Shown here: piece by piece, positions 34,532-42,806 of the stretch
How positions within the stretch are numbered: the first letter of the stretch is position 1
Layout of the letters: each line of letters starts with the position of its first letter
Source of the DNA: Oscillospiraceae bacterium
Lineage (GTDB): Bacteria > Bacillota > Clostridia > Oscillospirales > Oscillospiraceae
Assembly: GCA_017458335.1 (NCBI GenBank)
Contig: JAFTFT010000018.1
Coordinates: 22,683-86,682, forward strand
Direction: 5' to 3'
Length of the DNA: 64,000 nt
The notes under the pieces: generated by a model
What the model was told of the DNA's origin: nothing
Seen by the model: the letters and a program-made list of their open reading frames with translations, nothing else
The model's database searches: none
Position numbers and translations under genes: made by a program

Positions 34532-35842
34532 ATGCAACGTGATCTTTATCACAAATTGTTGGATTGGAAAGAAAAACCGGATCGAAAACCTCTTGTTGTC
34601 AAAGGGGCACGTCAGGTTGGAAAAACATATCTTATCAAGGATTTCGGGAACCACGAATTTGATAATTTTGTGGTGCTGAATGCAGATAAAGATCCTCGTG
34701 TACGTGAGATATTCGAGCGCGGATTTCGAATTGACCGTATCATCTCCGACATGGAGGTGCTAAGCGGACAGACAATTGTGCCGGGAAAAACGCTCATCTT
34801 TATCGATGAGGTGGGAGATGCACCGAAAGCACTAGCGGCTTTAAAATATTTTTGCGAAGATGCACCACAGTATCATATTGTCGTTGCGGGTTCATTGCTG
34901 GGACTGGCCATCCATAAAGGCGTTTCTTTTCCGGTGGGTAAAGTGGACGAACTGACGCTGTATCCTCTTTCGTTCGCGGAATTCGTACGTGCCAGACTCG
35001 GGGAGAGCAGTTATGTGCGCCTGATAATGGATCCGCTGGCAGATCTTGCAAGCCTCCGATCTGTTTTTGTTGATTCTTTGAGGGAGTACTATTTCACAGG
35101 TGGTATGCCTGAAGTGGTCCAAGGAGCAGTTGACGGTAAAGACTATAAGTCTTTACGTAACATTCAAAAACAAATTCTTTCAGACTATGCGCTGGATATT
35201 TCGAAACATGCAGATCCTCAGATCCTGGGAAGAATTCATCAGGTATGGAATTCCATTCCGCAGCAGCTTGCAAAGAGCAACAAAAAGTTCGTCTACGCTG
35301 ATATACAGAAAGGGGCTCGCGCAAAGGATTTCGAACTCGCGATCGAATGGCTGGTAGATGCGGGAATTGTTTATAAGGTGCCCAGAGTAAGAAAAGCCGG
35401 ACTGCCGTTGAAGTTCTATGAAGATTTCTCTGCGTTTAAACTGTTTACTGTCGATCATGGTTTGATGGGTGCACAGGTTGACGCACCGATTTCCGAAATA
35501 CTTCTGAAAAGCAATGTCTTCGAGGAATACAGGGGGACCTTCACGGAGCAATATGTATATGAACAGCTGATCTGCAGCGCGGAAACAGGTATTTTCTATT
35601 TTGACAGCGAGAGCTCCAAACTGGAACTTGATTTCCTTATGCAGGGTGAAAACTTCCTTGCACCGATCGAAGTGAAGGCAGAGGAAAACCTGCGTTCAAA
35701 ATCCCTACGGCAGTTTTGCCTGGATTATCCTGATGCAAAAGCTTATCGGATTTCAATGTCCGATTACAGAGAGCAGGATTGGCTGACAAATGTCCCGCTA
35801 TATGCTGCAGTACGCCTGCCAGGTATTATTGAAAAAGGGTGA
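34532..35842 (+). CDS. AAA_14 / DUF4143 ATP-binding protein
   Basis: Protein of 436 residues. The N-terminal AAA_14 P-loop domain has Walker A VVKGARQVGKTYLI (about residues 22-35), Walker B TLIFIDEVGDAPKAL and a sensor-like IVVAGSLLG. The DUF4143 part covers about 200-400, with a PD-(D/E)xK-like end (SKLELDFLMQGENFLAPIEVKAE). Members are widespread, often in mobile regions, with unknown function; nuclease-linked roles have been suggested from the fold. It has its own consensus promoter with direct repeats and overlaps the GTG/ATG cluster of the next gene. Confidence 0.85.
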   Translation: MQRDLYHKLLDWKEKPDRKPLVVKGARQVGKTYLIKDFGNHEFDNFVVLNADKDPRVREIFERGFRIDRIISDMEVLSGQTIVPGKTLIFIDEVGDAPKALAALKYFCEDAPQYHIVVAGSLLGLAIHKGVSFPVGKVDELTLYPLSFAEFVRARLGESSYVRLIMDPLADLASLRSVFVDSLREYYFTGGMPEVVQGAVDGKDYKSLRNIQKQILSDYALDISKHADPQILGRIHQVWNSIPQQLAKSNKKFVYADIQKGARAKDFELAIEWLVDAGIVYKVPRVRKAGLPLKFYEDFSAFKLFTVDHGLMGAQVDAPISEILLKSNVFEEYRGTFTEQYVYEQLICSAETGIFYFDSESSKLELDFLMQGENFLAPIEVKAEENLRSKSLRQFCLDYPDAKAYRISMSDYREQDWLTNVPLYAAVRLPGIIEKG

Positions 35843-35847
35843 TGATC

Positions 35848-36855
35848 ATGACTTATCAGGAAGTACTGGAAAACGCAAGAAAGACCATTCTTAACTGCAA
35901 GGTATGTCCGGAGTGCAACGGGCTGGCCTGCGGGAATACCCTGCCCGGTCCGGGATCCAAGGCGCCCGGGAACGGCGCATACGAAAACTGGAAGGGATGG
36001 AAGGCGATCCGCCTGAACGTCGACACCTTTGTGCCTGATACGGAGGTCGACGCCAGGATGGACCTGTTCGGACACCGTTTCAGCCTGCCGGTCCTGACCG
36101 GGCCGATCGGCTCCATGACCCAGTACAGCAGGGAAGACGTCACGGTAGGGTTCAATGCCGCGATGATCCGCGCCTGTGCCGAGACCGGTATCGTCGACTG
36201 CTTCGGGGACGGCATCGTCGAGAAGACCGTCGCGGGGGCGCTGGAGGCTGTTGCGGAACATCCGGACTGTGCGATCCCAGTGTTCAACCCGCTGCCGAAT
36301 GCAAAAATCTGCGAGAAGATCGAACGCTTTGAGTCGAGCGGAACGCTGGCGACCTGTGTGGTGGTGGACAGCGCCGGACTCAGCCACTGGAGATTTAAGG
36401 GCGAGAGCCCGGGCTCGAAGACCGTTGAAGATCTGAAGTTCCTGAAGTCCTGCACGAAGAAACCGTTTCTGATAAAAGGCATCATGACGGCAAAGGCGGC
36501 GCTGAAGGCCGTAGAGGCCGGGGCGGACGGCATCATCGTCTCCAACCACGGCGGCCGCGTGCTCCCGGATGTCCCCTCGACGGCAGAGGTGCTCCCCGAG
36601 ATTGCCCGGGCGGTGAAGGGCCAGACGAAGATCATCGTCGACGGCGGGATCCGGCACGGATCGGATATGGTGAAGGCGCTCGCCCTCGGCGCGGATGCGG
36701 TCATGATCTGCAGACCCTTTGCGGTGGCGTGGTTCGGCGGAGACGCGGAAGGGATCAGGACTTATGTCGAAAAGCTGCGCGAGGAGTTTACCGGGGCCAT
36801 GTACATGGTCGGGGCGCGGAAGCTCGCGGATCTCTGCCCGGACATGGTGCGCTGA
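35848..36855 (+). CDS. FMN-dependent alpha-hydroxy-acid oxidase/dehydrogenase
   Basis: Protein of 335 residues with the FMN TIM-barrel of lactate oxidase / glycolate oxidase / flavocytochrome b2: active-site and FMN motifs FLIKGIMTAKAALKAVEAGADGI, VSNHGGRVL and IIVDGGIRHGSDMVKALALGADAV. It should oxidise an L-2-hydroxy acid to the oxo acid. The N terminus adds CKVCPECNGLAC (C17, C20, C23, C28), a spacing that could bind an iron-sulfur cluster or zinc; I recall this in related clostridial proteins. The ATG at 35848 has AAAAAGGG upstream; earlier in-frame GTG/ATG codons overlap the previous stop. Confidence 0.85.
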   Translation: MTYQEVLENARKTILNCKVCPECNGLACGNTLPGPGSKAPGNGAYENWKGWKAIRLNVDTFVPDTEVDARMDLFGHRFSLPVLTGPIGSMTQYSREDVTVGFNAAMIRACAETGIVDCFGDGIVEKTVAGALEAVAEHPDCAIPVFNPLPNAKICEKIERFESSGTLATCVVVDSAGLSHWRFKGESPGSKTVEDLKFLKSCTKKPFLIKGIMTAKAALKAVEAGADGIIVSNHGGRVLPDVPSTAEVLPEIARAVKGQTKIIVDGGIRHGSDMVKALALGADAVMICRPFAVAWFGGDAEGIRTYVEKLREEFTGAMYMVGARKLADLCPDMVR

Positions 36856-36904
36856 TGCAATGGAGTATTATATTTGAGAACGATATGAAACAAAGGAGAA
36901 GATC

Positions 36905-38161
36905 ATGAAGTTTTTTCACGTAGCGGACCTGCATTTCGGGAAGATGCTTTACAATGTCCAGATGGTGGAGAACGACCAGCCGGCATGGGTAGAGGAATTC
37001 CTGAAAGCGGTAGACCGGTATCAGCCGGAAGCCGTGGTGATGTCGGGGGACATCTATGACCGCAGGATACCATCCCCGGAGGCAATGAAGCTGTTTGGGC
37101 ATCTTCTGACTGAACTTGCACGCCGGGATAAGTATGTTTTCGTGATCCCGGGGAACCATGACTCGGATATCCGCCTTTCCCATATGAATGAACTGCTCAG
37201 CAGCCGCAAGATCTATATCGCCGGTGAGCTGGAGAAGGAACTCATGCATATTTCGGTCCTGGATGGCGACAAGGAAGTGAACTTTTGGCTGATGCCCTTC
37301 GTGTTTCCAAAACTTGTGTCGGATCCGAGAGTGCTGAATGACCCGGAAATCTCGACCTACGACGAGGCGGCCCGTGCGCTTCTGGCTGCACAGAAGCTGG
37401 ACCCGGAGGCGTGCAACATTCTGCTTGCGCATCAGAATGTCCTTGCAAACGGAGTTGCCGCAGACCACAGTGCATCGGAGAGCATCGTCGGCGGCCTGGG
37501 AGAGATCGACTTCTCGGCCTTCGACAGATTCGATTATGTGGCGCTCGGCCATATTCACAACGAGCAGCCTGTCGGGCGCGAGACCGTGCGGTATGCAGGC
37601 TGCCCGCTGTACTATGATTTTTCGGAGCTCGGACGCTGCAAGGATCTGACGCTGGTGACAGTCAACGGAAAGAATGACATCAGCATCGAGAAGGTACCGA
37701 TCCCGCTGCTTCACACCCTGAAACAGGTGAGCGGATCACTGGAAGAGATTCTTGAGCAGGGGCAGACAATCCCGGATAAGAATCGTTATTATATTCAGGC
37801 GGTCCTGCGCGACAGACATGTCCCGCCGCGCGCGATGGAACAGCTTCAGGCCGTGTTCGGCAGATCCCTGGTCAATGTTAAGCGGGAATATCTGCCGACA
37901 GAGGAAGAAACGGCCCTGGGGATAAAACATGCAGAAGCAGCCGGACTAAGCATCGATGCACAGTTTGCCGGCTTTTATCAGGAGACACAGGAAGAGCTGC
38001 TGGATGCGGATCAGGAAGAGCTGATTCTGAAGATCCTGGAACAGCAGCTTCGCAGGGGAGACGTGTTTGCTGCGAATGCCAAGGCGGTACCGGCAGATGA
38101 CACGGAAGAACTGATCGAGATGCTGCTCGGAAGAACGGAGGAAAGTCATGAGACCGCATAA
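36905..38161 (+). CDS. sbcD: Exonuclease subunit SbcD
   Basis: Protein of 418 residues, the Mre11-like nuclease of the SbcCD complex, which cuts hairpins and protein-blocked DNA ends. The five phosphodiesterase motifs are present: VADLHFGK, SGDIYD, IPGNHDSD, LLAHQN and ALGHIHNEQ. AAAGGAG precedes the ATG. It overlaps sbcC by 14 bases. Confidence 0.93.
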   Translation: MKFFHVADLHFGKMLYNVQMVENDQPAWVEEFLKAVDRYQPEAVVMSGDIYDRRIPSPEAMKLFGHLLTELARRDKYVFVIPGNHDSDIRLSHMNELLSSRKIYIAGELEKELMHISVLDGDKEVNFWLMPFVFPKLVSDPRVLNDPEISTYDEAARALLAAQKLDPEACNILLAHQNVLANGVAADHSASESIVGGLGEIDFSAFDRFDYVALGHIHNEQPVGRETVRYAGCPLYYDFSELGRCKDLTLVTVNGKNDISIEKVPIPLLHTLKQVSGSLEEILEQGQTIPDKNRYYIQAVLRDRHVPPRAMEQLQAVFGRSLVNVKREYLPTEEETALGIKHAEAAGLSIDAQFAGFYQETQEELLDADQEELILKILEQQLRRGDVFAANAKAVPADDTEELIEMLLGRTEESHETA

Positions 38162-41100
38162 GCTCGTCATGAAGGCCTTCGGGCCGTTTGCAAAGGAAAC
38201 TGTCGTGGATTTCGACGCAATGGGAAACAACGTTTACCTGATCTCCGGCGATACCGGCGCGGGAAAGACCACGATTTTTGACGCGATCGTCTATGCGCTC
38301 TACGGCAAGGCCAGCGGGAACGGACGAAGCAGCCTGGGAACCGAAGCGTTTCACAGCGATTATGCCAAGCACGGAAAGAGCCGCGAGGAGATGCGTGTAG
38401 AATTGACCTTCTCAGAGGCAGGAAGAACTTTTACCGTCCTGCGCCGGATGTACTGGGGTGTGAAGGGAGACAGCCAGTCTTCCAGCAAAGAAGCCGTCCT
38501 GACAGAAAACGGGGCCACGCTGGCAAGTTCTACCAAAAAAGAAAGCAGTGCCGACAATGACGTCACCACGAAGATTACAGAGATCGTCGGCCTGGATGCC
38601 GACCAGTTCCGCCGCATCATCATGCTTGCGCAGGGGGAGTTCCGCCGCTTCCTGGAAGCAAAGAGCGACGACCGCGGTGATATACTCGGAAAGCTCTTTG
38701 ACAACCGGCGGCATGAGGATCTGCAGTTCCGGCTTGCCGCAGCGAACAGTGCCCTGAAAGAGAAGACGGCGGACCTGGCACTGCAGGACAAGGCCAGAAT
38801 TGATCTGCTGGTGATCCCGGAGGACCTCGATGAGCAGGAACGGGCATACCTGTCCGCGGATCACCCGAGGCTGACGGAAACGGTTCGGATGATCATAGAA
38901 GGGCAGGAGAGTGCACTCAGAGAAATCGGAAGCGAACTGCAGGAGAAGGAAAAACGTCAGAACAGCCTGACGGAACAGAAAGCCGTGGCGGAAAAGAATA
39001 ACGAACTGCTGAGCCAGCGGAAGGATGCTGAGCGAACTCTGCAGGAGGAAGAACGCAAGAAGGAAGCGGTAGACGCGCTGAGGAGCCGGGTATCGCTTGC
39101 CGAAGCAGCGGAAAAAGTTCTGCCTTACGATCAGGCGAGAAAAAAGGCGAAAACAGACTTGGAAACTGCCCTCCAAAAAATCGCAGAGCTGGAGGAAGAC
39201 GGAAAGCGCCTGGAGCAGAGGAAACAGACGCTGGAAGCCGGTAAAACAGAGACAGACGAACGCTGTAATGCGCAGATCGATCAGAGAAGCTCACGCATCA
39301 CGGACCTGCACGCAATACTGGATTATTACGACGAGCTCGACAAGAGCCTCAGACAGTACCGGGATGCAAAAGCGCGGGCTGAAGAGGCTGCGGCCGCAGC
39401 GGAAGCATCGGAGAAAGAACTGAAGAAAAAAGAGAACAGAATGCAGGAGCTCAGACTCCTGATGACATCTCTTCAGGATGCGGGTGAGGCGGCCGTGCAG
39501 AACGCGGAACGTGCCGTCCGGGATCTGACGGATCGCCGGGACAGCCTGACTGAAATACAAAATGGGGTTCAGAGCATCCTGAAGCAGATCACAGAGGAAG
39601 AAAACCTGAAGCAGGCTCTGTTTGCCGCACAGAAAGCTGCGGCAGATGCGGAGGCAGAACATCTGCGGCTGAACAGGGCCTTCCTGGACGGACAGGCCGG
39701 CGTGCTGGCGCAGGAGCTGGCAAGACGGCTGGAAACAGAAGATTCAGCGCCCTGCCCGGTCTGCGGGGTAATGCATACAAAGGCGGACACAGGTCACTTC
39801 GCATCTGCACACGGAGAGGTTCCGGAGCGGTCTGCGGTGGACGCAGCAGAGAAAGCGCGGAACAGAAAGGAAGAAGCCGCCAGGAAGGCAGAGCTTGACT
39901 TCAAAGAAAAGCAGACCGCGCGCAGCCATGCGATGGGAACCCTTCTCACGGAGGCAGAAAAGCTTTTCGGCGCGACGGACTGGGAACAGCTGGCCGAGGG
40001 CACGCGGCTTAAAGGTGAACTGAAGGTCTGTAGAGAAAAGCTTGGGAATGCGGAAACAGCTCTGCAGGCCGCACGCAGAGACAGTGCACGCAAGACTGAG
40101 ACCCAGAATGAGATTGCGAAGCTAGAAAAGGACATAGAGCGGGCAGCGGAGAAAGAAAAGAGGGATGCAGCCAGCGCGCAGACCAGCAGACAGGATGTTC
40201 TCAATGCATCTGAGAATGCAGACAGCCGGAAGAAAAAGCTGGAGGGCTGGCCGGCTACGAAACAGGCGGCTGAAGCGGAGATCCGTGCGAACGGAACAGA
40301 GATCGACGCCCTGAAAGAACAGATGAAACGGGCCGATGAGGCGCTGAAAAATGCCTTGAGTGCATTGAGCGAAAACTCCGGAAAGCTGGTGCAGGCACAG
40401 AAAGAACTGCAGGAGAGGGAGCTGGCACAGAAAGAAGCGGAGAGAGTCTTTGATGAGACGCTCAGAAGGCAGAATTTTGAAAGCACTGAGGCCTATACCG
40501 AGGCCTGCAGTCCCGAGGGCATGTTGCTGAGCGCTGTGCAGCTGGAGCGCTGGGCAGCCGGCACCAGAAAGTCTGTAGAAGCCTATGACGAAAAGGTAAG
40601 AGACCTGAAGACCGCAATCAGCCAGCTTGAGAGGAACACCGAGGGCCTGATCTGGACGGACGTTGCGATGCTTGAAGAGCAGATTGTCTCTGCCCGGCAG
40701 GAGGTCACAACACTGCGTGGAAGCGAAAACGGCCTGCGTACGGGAATCAGAACGAACCGGTCTGCGCTCAGCGAGCTGGAACGTATTGCCGGAGAGAAGA
40801 AAAGACTGCAGCTGGCCATGAAAAAGCTTCAGCCGCTTGCAGAAGCCGCAAACAGCAAGTATTCTTTCAGCCGGTATGTTCTTTCGGATTTCTTTGACCG
40901 CATCATCGAACAGGCCAATGTCCATCTGGATACCATGACCGACGGAGAATACCGGCTGATTCCGACGGAAGACGGGGATAAGCGCAGTTCCCTGGGCCTC
41001 GGACTGAAGGTTTTGAACACCATCACGAACCTTGAAAGAGAGACGGCTTCCCTCTCAGGAGGACAGTCTTTCGAGGCTTCGCTCTCCCTGGCCCTCGGCC

Positions 41101-41351
41101 TTTCCGATATCGTACAGATGCAGAGCGGGAGCAGCATCCAGATCGACAGCATGTTCATTGACGAAGGATTCGGTTCCCTGGACGGAACGCGCCTGGACAG
41201 AGCCATGGATGTGCTTCAGCACCTTTCATCCGGGAAACGGCAGATCGGCATCATTTCACATGTGGCCAGACTGGATGAATGCCTGCAGAAGAAGATCCAC
41301 GTGATTGCGGAGAAGACAGGCAGCAGAGTGACCGTTGAGACCGACGAATAA
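38148..41351 (+). CDS. sbcC: Exonuclease subunit SbcC (Rad50-like ATPase)
   Basis: Protein of 1067 residues. Walker A GDTGAGKTT (about residues 34-42) at the N terminus and the ABC signature SLSGGQSFE plus Walker B DSMFIDEGFGSLD at the C terminus form the ATPase head. Two long Glu/Lys/Ala-rich coiled coils lie between, with the zinc hook CPVC at C536-C539 in the middle. It dimerises and drives SbcD. The stop codon is only 36 bases before the conserved block that begins the first met leader. Confidence 0.95.
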   Translation: MRPHKLVMKAFGPFAKETVVDFDAMGNNVYLISGDTGAGKTTIFDAIVYALYGKASGNGRSSLGTEAFHSDYAKHGKSREEMRVELTFSEAGRTFTVLRRMYWGVKGDSQSSSKEAVLTENGATLASSTKKESSADNDVTTKITEIVGLDADQFRRIIMLAQGEFRRFLEAKSDDRGDILGKLFDNRRHEDLQFRLAAANSALKEKTADLALQDKARIDLLVIPEDLDEQERAYLSADHPRLTETVRMIIEGQESALREIGSELQEKEKRQNSLTEQKAVAEKNNELLSQRKDAERTLQEEERKKEAVDALRSRVSLAEAAEKVLPYDQARKKAKTDLETALQKIAELEEDGKRLEQRKQTLEAGKTETDERCNAQIDQRSSRITDLHAILDYYDELDKSLRQYRDAKARAEEAAAAAEASEKELKKKENRMQELRLLMTSLQDAGEAAVQNAERAVRDLTDRRDSLTEIQNGVQSILKQITEEENLKQALFAAQKAAADAEAEHLRLNRAFLDGQAGVLAQELARRLETEDSAPCPVCGVMHTKADTGHFASAHGEVPERSAVDAAEKARNRKEEAARKAELDFKEKQTARSHAMGTLLTEAEKLFGATDWEQLAEGTRLKGELKVCREKLGNAETALQAARRDSARKTETQNEIAKLEKDIERAAEKEKRDAASAQTSRQDVLNASENADSRKKKLEGWPATKQAAEAEIRANGTEIDALKEQMKRADEALKNALSALSENSGKLVQAQKELQERELAQKEAERVFDETLRRQNFESTEAYTEACSPEGMLLSAVQLERWAAGTRKSVEAYDEKVRDLKTAISQLERNTEGLIWTDVAMLEEQIVSARQEVTTLRGSENGLRTGIRTNRSALSELERIAGEKKRLQLAMKKLQPLAEAANSKYSFSRYVLSDFFDRIIEQANVHLDTMTDGEYRLIPTEDGDKRSSLGLGLKVLNTITNLERETASLSGGQSFEASLSLALGLSDIVQMQSGSSIQIDSMFIDEGFGSLDGTRLDRAMDVLQHLSSGKRQIGIISHVARLDECLQKKIHVIAEKTGSRVTVETDE

Positions 41352-41386
41352 GCAAGGAAATGGGCAACAGCATACGTTTGCAAAAG

Positions 41387-41443
41387 TTGCACAAGAAATC
41401 CGAGCGATGAGATAGGAAAATTCAGTGGCATGCATGAAAATGC
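41387..41443 (+). promoter_or_regulatory. 57-bp conserved block upstream of met leader promoter (copy 1)
   Basis: This block is 48/57 identical to 45849-45905, and both end exactly 9 bases before the -35 box of a met leader promoter. The invariant cores are TTGCACAAGAAATCC and GATAGGAAAATTC. Position and exact spacing suggest an activator or repressor site. The region between the cores differs most. Confidence 0.6.
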
Positions 41444-41452
41444 GTCTTTTCG

Positions 41453-41481
41453 TTGACAAACAAATCACGCGGGCATATAAT
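41453..41481 (+). promoter_or_regulatory. Consensus promoter of metNIQ operon 1
   Basis: -35 TTGACA (41453-41458), 17 bases, -10 TATAAT (41476-41481). Both boxes are perfect. Transcription would start near 41488, just before the leader ORF. Confidence 0.88.
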
Positions 41482-41514
41482 CAGCCCATCAACAGGAAGG
41501 AGCGTCCAGTTCTG

Positions 41515-41610
41515 ATGCGTAACAACCGTCACAACAGCATGATGATGGCGATGCACATGTGCCGCATGTGCATGATGATGCGCGCGCAGAATTCCGCTTC
41601 GCCCGATTGA
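41515..41610 (+). CDS. Methionine-rich leader peptide 1 (putative attenuator)
   Basis: A 31-residue ORF between the promoter and the terminator. It starts MRNNRHNS, and residues 9-22 read MMMAMHMCRMCMMM; 10 of 31 codons are ATG and 2 are TGC. AGGAAGGAG lies 12 bases before the ATG. An intrinsic terminator follows 42 bases after the stop, then metN. Runs of the regulated amino acid in such a position are the hallmark of leader-peptide attenuation (as in trp and his operons): scarce Met-tRNA would stall the ribosome in the run and favour read-through. The Met run itself contains an 8-bp hairpin (ATGCACAT 41551-41558 with ATGTGCAT 41566-41573). I know of no described Met leader of this form. Confidence 0.8.
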   Translation: MRNNRHNSMMMAMHMCRMCMMMRAQNSASPD

Positions 41611-41616
41611 TAAGCC

Positions 41617-41645
41617 ATCTGAAGATCAGATTTTCAATATTCTGA
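41617..41645 (+). promoter_or_regulatory. Alternative hairpins between leader ORF 1 and terminator
   Basis: Segment ATCTGA (41617-41622) can pair with TCAGAT (41626-41631), or TCAGA (41626-41630) can pair with TCTGA (41641-41645). The two are mutually exclusive. Copy 2 has a similar TCTGAA/TTCAGA pair. They may be part of the switch, but the stems are short. Confidence 0.4.
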
Positions 41646-41652
41646 CAAAAAG

Positions 41653-41690
41653 AGGACTTGGATGCGAGCGAGCGTCCGGGTCCTTTTTTA
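41653..41690 (+). terminator. Intrinsic terminator in met leader 1
   Basis: 13-bp stem: arm 41653-41665 (AGGACTTGGATGC) with arm 41672-41684 (GCGTCCGGGTCCT), G-U pairs included, loop GAGCGA, followed by six T. It stands between the leader ORF and metN, 33 bases before the metN start, so it must be read through for expression. Confidence 0.88.
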
Positions 41691-41723
41691 TTGCCGGAGC
41701 AGGACAGGAGTTGGAACGGTTTT

Positions 41724-42806
41724 ATGATTGAACTCAGCCACATCTCGAAGACCTACGTCGCACCGGACAAAAAGGTCATCGCGCTGGAAGACGTGAACAT
41801 CCGGGTCGAGGCAGGTCAGGTCTACGGGATTGTCGGATATTCCGGCGCGGGCAAGTCCACGCTGGTACGGTGCATCAATTTTCTGGAACGGCCGGATGCC
41901 GGGAGCATCCGCATCGACGGCTTCGGAACCATCGAGGTCCGGGGCGGAAACGCCTTCTACACCCCGGAGAGCGGCGGCCAGTCCGTCCGCCTTACCGAGA
42001 CGCATCTGAAAGCGCTGCGGCGCGATCTGGGGATGATTTTTCAGCACTTCAACCTGCTGGACCGGGACACGGTGTTCAACAACATCGCCTATCCCCTCAA
42101 GTACACCGGGCGGTCCAAAGAGGAAATCCGGTCGCGTGTGCTGGAGCTGCTGGAGCTGGTGGATCTGAGCGACAAGGTAAACGCCTATCCCTCCGAGCTC
42201 TCGGGCGGACAGAAACAGCGCGTCGCCATCGCCAGAGCCCTGGCGAACAACCCGAAGATCCTGCTCTCTGACGAGGCCACCTCGGCGCTGGACCCGGACG
42301 CAACGGAGTCGATCCTGAAGCTGCTGAAGGATCTGAACCGGAAGCTGAACCTCACGATCGTTCTGATTACACACGAGATGGCCGTAGTGAAGTCCATCTG
42401 CGACCGGGTCGCGGTCATGGAGAACGGCCACGTGGTGGAAGAGGGCGATGTGTACGAGGTGTTCTCCAACCCGCAGCAGGCGATCACGAAGAAGTTTGTG
42501 AACACCTCCTCGGGCATGGGCCAGATCAACCGCCTGATCCGCGAGAACTCCTCGGTGCTCAATTCCGACGCGACGCTGGTACAGTGTACCTTCTCAAAAG
42601 ACAGCGTCGGAGAGGCGCTGGTATCGGATGTGTCACGCCGCTTCGGCGTGAATGTGAACATTATCCTCGGCAACGTCGAGCTCCTGCGGGGCAACCCCCT
42701 GGGAGGCCTGGTGGTCCTCATCGACGGGGAAGAGGAAAAACGCAGGGCCGTGATCGAGTATCTGCGGGCCCATGATGTGAGAGTGGAGGTGATCGAGCGT
42801 GGCTGA
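41724..42806 (+). CDS. metN: Methionine-type ABC importer ATPase MetN (copy 1)
   Basis: Protein of 360 residues. Walker A GYSGAGKST (38-46), signature LSGGQKQR, Walker B ILLSDEATSALD and switch His LITHEM are intact. The C-terminal NIL domain (about residues 275-360) is the methionine-sensing domain that inhibits transport when the cell has enough Met. Compared with copy 2 it has an insertion of roughly 20 residues near residue 75 (GFGTIEVRGGNAFY). The ATG at 41724 is preferred: an in-frame extension to 41658 would lie across the terminator. AGGAG lies 13 bases upstream. It overlaps metI by 8 bases. Confidence 0.93.
   Translation: MIELSHISKTYVAPDKKVIALEDVNIRVEAGQVYGIVGYSGAGKSTLVRCINFLERPDAGSIRIDGFGTIEVRGGNAFYTPESGGQSVRLTETHLKALRRDLGMIFQHFNLLDRDTVFNNIAYPLKYTGRSKEEIRSRVLELLELVDLSDKVNAYPSELSGGQKQRVAIARALANNPKILLSDEATSALDPDATESILKLLKDLNRKLNLTIVLITHEMAVVKSICDRVAVMENGHVVEEGDVYEVFSNPQQAITKKFVNTSSGMGQINRLIRENSSVLNSDATLVQCTFSKDSVGEALVSDVSRRFGVNVNIILGNVELLRGNPLGGLVVLIDGEEEKRRAVIEYLRAHDVRVEVIERG

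Noticed and set aside
41425-41514. In-frame upstream ATG extending Met leader 1 (and likewise 45896 for leader 2)
   Set aside because: Both lie upstream of the consensus promoters, so they would not be in the mRNA; the extended parts are not conserved between copies.
41658-41723. Upstream in-frame ATG for metN copy 1
   Set aside because: Translation from it would begin inside the intrinsic terminator, and MetN homology starts at MIELSHISKTY (41724).
41351-41724. S-box, SMK or Met T-box riboswitch upstream of metN
   Set aside because: I looked for the T-box sequence AGGGTGGNACCGCG and the S-box core in both met leaders and found neither.
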